Under the pieces are notes generated by a model that was given only the letters and a program-made list of their open reading frames with translations, was not told where the DNA came from and did no database searches. Both the position numbers and the translations under genes were made by a program. Below are positions 41,786 through 49,231 of a stretch of DNA of 64,000 nt, one piece after another. Each line of letters begins with the position of its first letter. The stretch's first letter is position 1. The stretch lies in assembly GCF_000429245.1 (NCBI RefSeq), contig NZ_AUBM01000007.1, forward strand, positions 108,163-172,162, read 5' to 3'. The stretch is from Schaalia georgiae DSM 6843 (GTDB taxonomy: Bacteria > Actinomycetota > Actinomycetes > Actinomycetales > Actinomycetaceae).

Positions 41786-42532
41786 ATGACGCACCGTTTC
41801 CGCGCACTTTCAATCAGCATTATTTCCACTGCGCTCGCTTTCACGCTTTCAACGCCAGCAGTCGCGACGCCCGAAGACACTGTCGCTCAAATCCTTCAGA
41901 TCACCCCCGGGATCTCCAGAGACGAACTGATCCACGCCGCGAACGACTGGGCATCGGAAAACGGAACCACCTCGGAAGAAGCGCTCCGAATGGCCCTGGA
42001 CCAACTCCTCGAAGAGCAGAACTCAAACGCTACCGCACACACAGGTTCCAGCGGAGCGAAATTGAACTCAAGCTCCCTCGGCGCCGCCACAGGAAGCACT
42101 TCCACTCTCCCCAAGTCATGGTACAAAGGCGACGTCTACTACACTCCGACAGGAGCTCCGTGGGCGCACGTTGGAATCTACGGCGGCACCTGGTGGGTGG
42201 TGGAGGCCAGTGGACCCGGTTACAAATCCGACTGGTACCGACACACCTCCATCACAATACGCTCCGGCGCAAAACAGGTCTACTACCATGTTCCACAAGC
42301 AGCACAGGACGCCGCAGCCGATTACGCCTACAACAATCTACGCGGTTACAGGTACAATCTGAATTTCGCTTTCAACAAGTCGAAGAATCCGTGGATGCTG
42401 AACTGCTCACAGCTCGTCTGGTACGCATACAAGTATGGAGCAGGAGTGGATATTGACAGTAACGGCGGCCCCGGCGTGTACCCGCATGACATCGTGGAAG
42501 GGCCACTCGCCCACACCTACGCGAACCTCTAG
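41786..42532 (+). CDS. Secreted YiiX/permuted NlpC-P60-like cysteine hydrolase
   Basis: A 248-residue exported protein. A Sec signal peptide (basic start, hydrophobic SISIISTALAFTLS, cleavage after AVA at residue 27) is followed by a helical spacer and a permuted papain-like domain. The histidine comes first (H128 in WAHVGIYG) and the cysteine later (C207 in LNCSQLVWYAY), the order of YiiX/YebB proteins. Such enzymes cleave peptidoglycan peptides or amide/thioester bonds. The gene is lower in GC than its surroundings and has its own promoter; the next gene's AGGAGG overlaps its stop, so they form an operon. Acquired DNA is likely. Confidence 0.82.
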   Translation: MTHRFRALSISIISTALAFTLSTPAVATPEDTVAQILQITPGISRDELIHAANDWASENGTTSEEALRMALDQLLEEQNSNATAHTGSSGAKLNSSSLGAATGSTSTLPKSWYKGDVYYTPTGAPWAHVGIYGGTWWVVEASGPGYKSDWYRHTSITIRSGAKQVYYHVPQAAQDAAADYAYNNLRGYRYNLNFAFNKSKNPWMLNCSQLVWYAYKYGAGVDIDSNGGPGVYPHDIVEGPLAHTYANL

Positions 42533-42541
42533 GAGGCGCTG

Positions 42542-43847
42542 ATGCTGTCCCAGTCCCCCCGCGCCCTCGCGGCACCATCGGCGGGCATCGCGGCTCTCGC
42601 GCTCGTGTGCGCCTGCGCCCTGCCGGGGTGCTCGTCGAGCACGGCATTTCCCAAGGTCGGCCAGGACCGCGCAACGACAGCGAACTCGGTTCTGGCGCTG
42701 CGCATCGGGAACTCCCCCGGAGTCGGCGCCGACGCGTACAGCACTGGAGTCGGCAGCCTGCTGCTGGTGGACGGGGCGGGGACTGGGAATAGCGTCGACG
42801 TGGGCGCCATGATCGATGCCGGACTGGTGTGGGACGCCTCCGGCCTCCACTACGGGACGTCGGGGGCCGAGGTCGCAGTGTCCGACAGCGGGACGACCAG
42901 CGTCCCGCGCGGCAAGGACGAGCGCCACGAGCTCAGCCGGTACTCGATCGACGACGGCGCGGCCTCGCTCGCCTTCTACATCGACGGCGACCAACAGGAC
43001 GCGGTGGCGGTCACCGCCGACGGCGGCAGCGCAGTCGCATCGATCCCCGGCATGCACCCCTTCAACTCCGTCTGCGACGGCCGCCTTTACTCCATGACCT
43101 CGACGCGCTTCCCCGGGAACGGGTCCCTGCCCGCCCAGTTGGACGCCTCGAACCTTCAGGCGGACACCCGCCCGGATGGCCAGGACCCCGCGGACATGCT
43201 CATCCGCGTGGACCCGCATGATGACCCCCAGGCCACCATCGTCGGCATCGCGCCGATTGATGAGGGGCTCGACACCCCCCCAGAACGAGGCGCCCTGCTA
43301 CGACGGCAAGATCTACGTGCCGACATTCCACAAGACGTACCCGGGGGCGAATCCCGACAACGGGCAGGACCCCACCGCGGGCGAACCTGTGCTACAGGTC
43401 TGGGACACCACCAACGGGACGCGCGACCTGGTCCCCATGGTCGGGGACGACGGTTCGCCCATCGCCCTCTCCCCCGGACGCCTCGATTGGCTGGTCGGGC
43501 ATCTATCGGGATCGGCGTACACCTTCGTGACCTCGTACGGCGAGGTCTACAGCACCGACTTGGGCACCGGGACCACGCGACCGCTGTTCACCGTCCCACT
43601 GACCGACCCCGATAGCCAGGCATCCCGTTTCATCGTCGACGCCCAGAACGTCTTCACACTGGATGTCCCCGCCGACTCCGACGCCCCCCTCGCGCTCCGC
43701 CGGGACCCCCTCGACGGCAGCGGGGGCGAGGCCCTGTTCACAGTGGACGCGTCTCCTGTCCGCAAGGGCACGTTCCTCACCGGCGGCCCGCTGATGGTGC
43801 AGGCCTTCGCGCTGCGCCCGGCCTACATGGAGGGCTTCGCGCGCTGA
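42542..43847 (+). pseudogene. Putative lipoprotein gene interrupted by a frameshift at a C7 tract
   Basis: The first frame from ATG 42542 encodes a lipoprotein signal ending in LPGC (C30) and a beta-rich extracellular domain up to GLDTP near codon 246. The continuation, CYDGKIYVPTFHKTYPG to the stop at 43847, is in the next frame. The break falls in seven Cs at 43275-43281; removing one C (GAC-ACC-CCC-CAG) restores a single product of about 434 residues. Both halves keep sensible composition, so the lesion is recent, a sequencing error, or a phase-variable switch. AGGAGG over the upstream stop couples it to the YiiX-like gene. The product looks like a repeat-bearing (possibly propeller) surface lipoprotein of unknown role. 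Confidence 0.75.
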
Positions 43848-44261
43848 CGCCCCGCAACCAGCGGACACCAAGAACGCGCAGACCCCCGCGCCCGGACCCG
43901 CCCCCGCCTCGCGCCCACGACCGGCACCCCGCGCCGTGCGTGCGCCGTCCACATCGCTGATCCGGGGGAAGGAGACGGCATCCCGCTCCTCCGCCCCGCG
44001 TTCCTGGCAACCCTCCCGGCCCGCACCCCGGAGGGCGACAGCCCCCAGTGATAAACGCAAGCACCGCCTTGGCTAAGTCGTCCCCGCGAACGGCTCGGCG
44101 ACAGTGGATCCGGCTCCGGGGAAGCAGCCGGCGACGGGGACTTTCCGGCACGAATCCGCCGTTCCTGCCATTGAGGTGGAAATACCACGACAAAGGCGTG
44201 GTGGGACCTCGGACCCACGCATATGCTGACAGCACTACGCCCCTCCGAGGAAGGACACCCT
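43848..44261. promoter_or_regulatory. Gap with the lutABC promoter and possible operators
   Basis: No gene is seen in these 414 bases. Close to lutA, two inverted repeats occur: GTGG-N5-CCAC (44176-44188) and GTGGG-N8-CCCAC (44201-44218). The second lies just before a -10-like TATGCT (44222-44227). Short GTGG/CCAC dyads of this kind are typical of GntR/FadR-type lactate regulators (LutR, LldR), so they are candidate operators. A GGACACCAAGAACGCGCAGAC motif at 43863 resembles sequences at 19047 and 52462. Confidence 0.4.
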
Positions 44262-45059
44262 ATGCGCATCGCCCTCTTCGCCACGTGTCTTGCGGACGTC
44301 ATGTTCCCGCAAGCCGCGCAGGCCACCGTCACGCTCCTCGAGCGCCTCGGGCACGAAGTCGTGTTCCCCGAGGGCCAGGTCTGCTGCGGGCAAATGCACG
44401 CCAACACCGGTTACTTCGAAGACGCGGCGAAGATCACCCGCAACCACGTGAAAGCGTTCGAACCCGTGCTCGACGGGCAGTGGGACGCGATCGTGGTCCC
44501 CTCCGGGTCCTGCACGGGCGCGGCCCGACACGAGCAGAAGGTCGTGGCCGAGCACGTCGGCGACCACGAACTGGCCAAGCGCTCCGCCCAGATCGCCGCC
44601 CACACCTATGACCTCACCGAGCTCATCACCGACGTGCTGGGCATGGAGGACGTGGGCGCGTACTTCCCGCACACCGTCACCTACCACCCCACCTGCCACT
44701 CGCTGCGCATCGCACGGGTCGGCGACCGCCCGTACCGCCTGCTGCGCGCCGTCGAGGCGCTCACCCTGGTGGACCTGCCCGACGCCGAGGTGTGCTGCGG
44801 GTTCGGCGGGACGTTCTCGATCAAGAACGCGCAGACCTCCACGTCGATGCTGGCTGACAAGGTCACCAACGTCATGTCCACCCACGCCGAGGTGCTCGTC
44901 ATGGGCGACTACTCCTGCCTCATGCACGTGGGCGGCGGCCTGTCACGCCTCCAGTCGGGCATCCGCCCCATGCACCTCGCCGAGATCCTCGCCTCCACCA
45001 AGGACCAGCCGTTCCTCGGGAACATCTCCTTCGCCCCAGAAAGCGCCCAGGTGATCTGA
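44262..45059 (+). CDS. lutA: L-lactate oxidation complex, Fe-S subunit LutA/LldE
   Basis: A 265-residue cytoplasmic protein with two cysteine-rich CCG domains (CCGQMH at C41-C42 and CCGFGG at C178-C179, with PSGSC and YHPTCHSLR between), as in heterodisulphide-reductase-type subunits that carry a non-cubane Fe-S cluster. With LutB and LutC it oxidises L-lactate to pyruvate. GAGGAAGG precedes the ATG. First gene of lutABC, two bases from lutB. Confidence 0.93.
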   Translation: MRIALFATCLADVMFPQAAQATVTLLERLGHEVVFPEGQVCCGQMHANTGYFEDAAKITRNHVKAFEPVLDGQWDAIVVPSGSCTGAARHEQKVVAEHVGDHELAKRSAQIAAHTYDLTELITDVLGMEDVGAYFPHTVTYHPTCHSLRIARVGDRPYRLLRAVEALTLVDLPDAEVCCGFGGTFSIKNAQTSTSMLADKVTNVMSTHAEVLVMGDYSCLMHVGGGLSRLQSGIRPMHLAEILASTKDQPFLGNISFAPESAQVI

Positions 45060-45061
45060 CA

Positions 45062-46690
45062 ATGACCGCAACATTCATCGGGATGCCCGCAGTCGCCGAC
45101 TCGGCCTCCTCCGACGTCCACACCGGCGGATGGCGCACCACCGTCGATATCCCCGAGGACACCCTGCGCTGGGGCACCACCTTCCCCGAGGGAGCGAAGA
45201 AGACCCTGGCGAACACGCAAATGCGGCGCAACCTGGGCCACGCCACGCGCACGATCCGCACGAAGCGCGGGCAGCGCGTCGAGGAGATGCCGGACTGGGA
45301 GGACCTGCGCAATGCCGCCGAGGCCGTGAAGTTCGAAGTCGAATCGCGGCTGCCCGAATTGCTCGAAGAGTTCGAGCGCAATGTCACCGCCCGCGGGGGC
45401 ATCGTCCACTGGGCGCGCGACAAGCACGAGGCGAACCGCATCATCGCGGGCATCATCAAGTCCAAGGGCGTCGACGAGGTCGTCAAGATCAAGTCGATGG
45501 CCACCCAGGAGACGAACCTCAACGAGTACCTCAAGGACCAGGGGATCTCCGCGCGCGAGACGGACCTGGCCGAGATGATCGTGCAGCTGGCCGACGACAT
45601 GCCCAGCCACATCGTGGTCCCTGCCATCCACCGCAACCGCTCCGAGGTGCGCGGCATCTTCCTCGACCGCATGGACGACGCCCCCGAGGACCTGTCCGAC
45701 GACCCGACCGAACTCACCGGCGTCGCCCGGGCGCACCTGCGCAAGAAGTTCCTGCACGCCAAGGTCGCCGTCTCGGGCACCAACATGGGCATCGCGGAGA
45801 CGGGCACCGTCTCGGTCTTCGAGTCCGAGGGCAACGGACGCATGTGCCTGACGCTGCCGGACACCCTCATCACCCTGATGGGCATCGAGAAGCTGGTCCC
45901 CCGCTTCCAGGACGTGGAGATCTTCTCGCAGCTGCTGCCGCGCAGCGCCACCGGCGAGCGCATGAACCCGTACACCTCCATGTGGACGGGCGTCACGCCC
46001 GGCGACGGCCCCCAGGAGTTCCACCTGGTGCTCATGGACAACGGGCGCACCAAGACCCTGGCGGACCCGATCGGCCGGCAGGCCCTGGCGTGCATCCGCT
46101 GCGGCTCGTGCATGAACATCTGCCCCGTGTACCAGCACACCTCCGGCCACGCCTACGGCTCCGTGTACCCCGGGCCGATCGGCGCGATCCTCACCCCCCA
46201 GCTCACCCAGGGCATGGCCCACGACGACCCGGTGCACACCCTGCCCTTCGCCTCGTCCCTGTGCGGCGCGTGCGGCGACGTGTGCCCCGTCAAGATCGAG
46301 ATCCCCACGATCCTCATCCACCTGCGGGCCCGCACCGTCGACGAGAAGCACGCAGTGCTGCCCGACGTGTGGGACCTGGCGATGGGCTCGGCCACCCCCG
46401 TCATGTCGAACGCGAAACTGTGGACCGCGGCGGGCATGGCTGTGAAGACGACGCGGCTCATCGGCGGCAAGAAGGGGCGCATCGGCGCACTGCCCTTCCC
46501 TGCCTCGTTGTGGACGGGGGCGCGGGATCTGCCCACGGCGCCGAAGGAGACCTTCCGGCAGTGGTGGAAGCGGACCCACCCGGACTCGGACGCCTCGTCG
46601 ACCCGCTGGGACGCTCCCGTCCGGGGGATCCCGCTGGCCAGCGAGCACGGCATGACGACCCGCACGAACGACGACACCACGGAGGACTGA
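45062..46690 (+). CDS. lutB: L-lactate oxidation complex, Fe-S/LUD subunit LutB/LldF
   Basis: A 542-residue protein. The N-terminal LUD domain (residues about 60-320) is followed by two ferredoxin-type 4Fe-4S motifs, CIRCGSCMNICPVY (from C344) and CGACGDVCPVKIEIP (from C401). Its tail (RQWWKRTHP) also matches the family. It passes electrons from lactate to the respiratory chain or another acceptor. It starts two bases after lutA and ends one base before lutC, so the operon is tightly coupled. Confidence 0.94.
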   Translation: MTATFIGMPAVADSASSDVHTGGWRTTVDIPEDTLRWGTTFPEGAKKTLANTQMRRNLGHATRTIRTKRGQRVEEMPDWEDLRNAAEAVKFEVESRLPELLEEFERNVTARGGIVHWARDKHEANRIIAGIIKSKGVDEVVKIKSMATQETNLNEYLKDQGISARETDLAEMIVQLADDMPSHIVVPAIHRNRSEVRGIFLDRMDDAPEDLSDDPTELTGVARAHLRKKFLHAKVAVSGTNMGIAETGTVSVFESEGNGRMCLTLPDTLITLMGIEKLVPRFQDVEIFSQLLPRSATGERMNPYTSMWTGVTPGDGPQEFHLVLMDNGRTKTLADPIGRQALACIRCGSCMNICPVYQHTSGHAYGSVYPGPIGAILTPQLTQGMAHDDPVHTLPFASSLCGACGDVCPVKIEIPTILIHLRARTVDEKHAVLPDVWDLAMGSATPVMSNAKLWTAAGMAVKTTRLIGGKKGRIGALPFPASLWTGARDLPTAPKETFRQWWKRTHPDSDASSTRWDAPVRGIPLASEHGMTTRTNDDTTED

Positions 46691-46691
46691 C

Positions 46692-47354
46692 ATGGCTCCC
46701 ATGGACGCGAAGACCGCGATTCTGGCCCGCGCGCGCGACGCGATCGGCCGCTCCCAGCAGGGCCGCCCCGTGCGTCCCATCCCCCGGGACTACATCCGTT
46801 CCACGTCGGACGCCCCCGGCTCGGACACCGTGGTCGAGGAGATGATCGAGAAGCTCGAGGACTACTCGGCGAAAGTGGTCCTGGCCCCCACCGACGCGGA
46901 GGTGGCCGACGCCATCGACTCCTTCCTGGAGGGCCTGGGCTCCGTCGTGGTCCCCACCGGATTGGACGCGCCCTTCAAGAAGGCCGCCGCCCGGTCGGGC
47001 CGCACTGTGCGCGAGGACTCGCGGGAGAAGGCGATCCCCACCCTGGAGCTGGACACCATTGACGCGGTGGTGACGCGCTCGCGCGTCGGCATCTCGATCT
47101 CCGGCACAATCGTGCTGGACGGCGAGCCCGACCAGGGGCGCCGCGCGATCTCCCTGGTGCCGGACACGCACGTGGTAGTGCTGGAGCGCTCGGCGATCGT
47201 CCCCACCGTGCCGCAGGCGGTCGATGTCCTGGGCGAGAACCCCCTGCGCCCGATGACGTGGATCGCGGGCGGCTCGGCTACCAGTGACATCGAGCTGGTG
47301 CGGGTCAACGGCGTGCACGGCCCCCGCAACCTGCGGGTCGTTATCGCGCACTGA
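46692..47354 (+). CDS. lutC: L-lactate oxidation complex, LUD subunit LutC/LldG
   Basis: A 220-residue protein with a single LUD domain. GISISGTIVLDG, ALSLVPDTHVVV-like RAISLVPDTHVVVLE and the closing SATSDIELVRVNGVHGPRNLRVVI are family signatures. It completes lutABC. A perfect 16-base hairpin follows 73 bases after the stop. Confidence 0.92.
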   Translation: MAPMDAKTAILARARDAIGRSQQGRPVRPIPRDYIRSTSDAPGSDTVVEEMIEKLEDYSAKVVLAPTDAEVADAIDSFLEGLGSVVVPTGLDAPFKKAAARSGRTVREDSREKAIPTLELDTIDAVVTRSRVGISISGTIVLDGEPDQGRRAISLVPDTHVVVLERSAIVPTVPQAVDVLGENPLRPMTWIAGGSATSDIELVRVNGVHGPRNLRVVIAH

Positions 47355-47426
47355 CTCCCGGGTCCCGCTTTTCCGGCCCCCGTCCCGCCCGCCATTCGGT
47401 GGACGAGGCGGGGGCCGGACCGTCGA

Positions 47427-47464
47427 CGGGTCGGGGCCAGGAGCACTGTCCTGGCCCCGACCCG
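47427..47464 (+). terminator. Strong hairpin after lutABC
   Basis: A perfect 16-base stem (CGGGTCGGGGCCAGGA with its complement) and 6-base loop GCACTG lies downstream of lutC. No T tract follows, so it may be a Rho-independent terminator of the high-GC type or an mRNA 3'-end stabiliser. Confidence 0.8.
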
Positions 47465-47594
47465 CTCATACGAGCACCCCTGTTCGACGGCGCCCCGCAG
47501 TGGGACAATGGGGATGGGCACCGCCCGCGGACGCGCCGCACCCACAGCCGCCCCGCGTTCGTTCCAACCGCCGAGAACCACCCAGGAGCCCCTC

Positions 47595-49046
47595 ATGACA
47601 ACGTTGTCCCAATCTGTCCTCGCCCCCGACTACGACCGCTCGCGCATCACGACGGGCATCATGCACATGGGCGTCGGCGGCTTCCACCGCGCCCACCAGG
47701 CCGCCTACCTCGACGACCTCATGCGGCGCGGCGAGGCACTGGACTGGGGGATCTGCGGCGTTGGCCTGATGCCGCGGGACGCGCGCATGCGGGACGCGCT
47801 GCGCGACCAGGACTACCTGTACTCCCTCACCCTCAAGCACCCGGGAGGGCGTGCCGAGTCCCGCGTCATCGGGTCGATCCACGACTACCTCTTCGCCCCC
47901 GACGATCCCGGGGCCGTCCTGGCCGTCATGACCGCGCCGACCACGCGCATCGTGTCCCTGACGGTGACGGAGGGCGGTTACAACGTCGACGACGCCACCG
48001 GCCTGTTCCGCACCGAGTCCGAGGGCGCCGCCCGCGACGCCACCGACCCCCACCACCCGACGACCAGTTTCGGCTACATCGTGGAGGCCCTGCGCCGACG
48101 CCGTGATGCTGGCGTCCCCCCGTTCACGGTGATGAGCTGCGACAACCTGCCAGGCAACGGGAAGGCGGCGCGCACGGCAGTCGTGTCGCAGGCGCGGATG
48201 AGCGACCCCGGTTTCGCGCAGTGGATCGACGACAACGTCGCCTTCCCCAACTGCATGGTCGACCGCATCACCCCGCAGACAACGCCCGCGGACATCGAAT
48301 CCGTCCGCCAGCGCTTGGGAGTGGAGGACGCGTGGCCCGTGGTGTGCGAGCCCTTCACGCAGTGGGTGCTGGAGGACCGGTTCACCGACGGACGCCCGCC
48401 TTTCGAGCACGTCGGCGTGCAGATGGTGTCCGACGTGGTGCCCTACGAGCTCATGAAGCTGCGCCTGCTCAACGCCTCGCACCAGGGCCTCGCCCACTGG
48501 GGGCGGCTGCTGGGCATCGAGTACGCGCACGACGCCGCCGCCGACCCGGACATCGCCGCATGGGTGCGCGCCTACTTGGAGCGCGAGGCCCGCCCGACGC
48601 TGCGGCCCGTGCCCGGTATCGATCTGGACGGGTACGTGGACGCGCTCTTCGAGCGGTTCACGAACGAGGCCATCGCCGACACGCTGTTCCGTTTGGCCCA
48701 GGACGCGTCGAACAGGATGCCGAAGTTCGTGCTGGGCACTGTGCGCGACAACCTGGCCTCCGGGGGCCCGATCCGCTTGGGCGCCGCGATGGTGGCTGCA
48801 TGGGCGCTGGGCGATGAGGGCGTCGACGAGGCGGGCGCCCCGATCGCGGTCGACGACCCTGCGGGCGCGCGCCTGCTGGAGCTGGCAGCGGCCCAGAAGG
48901 ACGGGGACGACCGCGCCTTCGTCTCCGACACCGCGGTGTTCGGCGACTTGGCCGGCGAGGAGCGCTTCGTCGAGGAGTTCGCCTCGCAGCTGAAGGCGCT
49001 GCGGGCGGAGGGAGCCCGCGCCCGGATGCGGGCGCTCGTCGGCTGA
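47595..49046 (+). CDS. Mannitol dehydrogenase family oxidoreductase
   Basis: A 483-residue long-chain polyol dehydrogenase, NAD(P)-dependent and zinc-independent. GIMHMGVGGFHRAHQAAYLDD near residue 15 is the Rossmann nucleotide-binding loop, VTEGGYN follows, and the catalytic lysine is in PYELMKLRLLNASH (family K-x5-N-x2-H). It may act on mannitol, arabinitol or fructuronate/tagaturonate (UxuB/UxaB relatives). CAGGAGCC precedes ATG 47595. No sugar transporter or isomerase is adjacent, so the substrate stays open. Confidence 0.88.
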   Translation: MTTLSQSVLAPDYDRSRITTGIMHMGVGGFHRAHQAAYLDDLMRRGEALDWGICGVGLMPRDARMRDALRDQDYLYSLTLKHPGGRAESRVIGSIHDYLFAPDDPGAVLAVMTAPTTRIVSLTVTEGGYNVDDATGLFRTESEGAARDATDPHHPTTSFGYIVEALRRRRDAGVPPFTVMSCDNLPGNGKAARTAVVSQARMSDPGFAQWIDDNVAFPNCMVDRITPQTTPADIESVRQRLGVEDAWPVVCEPFTQWVLEDRFTDGRPPFEHVGVQMVSDVVPYELMKLRLLNASHQGLAHWGRLLGIEYAHDAAADPDIAAWVRAYLEREARPTLRPVPGIDLDGYVDALFERFTNEAIADTLFRLAQDASNRMPKFVLGTVRDNLASGGPIRLGAAMVAAWALGDEGVDEAGAPIAVDDPAGARLLELAAAQKDGDDRAFVSDTAVFGDLAGEERFVEEFASQLKALRAEGARARMRALVG

Positions 49047-49062
49047 GCGCGGGCCCGGTGAT

Positions 49063-49188
49063 CCATTTTGCGTCTGAGTCTGACGGTTTCGAGCGGATTC
49101 GCGCGAATCTGGGCAGACTCAGACGCTTTTTGGAACAGCCACCCTTTTGCGTCCCCGTTTCCGCCCGGATTTCAGACGCATTCTGGGA
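49063..49188. repeat. 72-bp palindromic element and a shortened second copy
   Basis: Positions 49063-49134 have the same length and arms as 5424-5495: GCGTCTGAGT on the left and AGACTCAGACGC on the right, with TCTGGGC inside near the right arm. A shorter relative (TTTTGCGTCC...CAGACGCATTCTGGGA, about 49144-49188) follows. As at 5.4 kb, the element begins shortly after a stop codon (here 49046). Confidence 0.75.
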
Positions 49189-49231
49189 CTCGGGATGCTC
49201 CGCGGGCCGGGTTCCAGTCCCGTGCCGCGGC

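Noticed and set aside
43823-44407. A minus-strand gene in the gap before lutA
   Set aside because: No ribosome site or family resemblance, and it would run into lutA. The region reads as a promoter gap.
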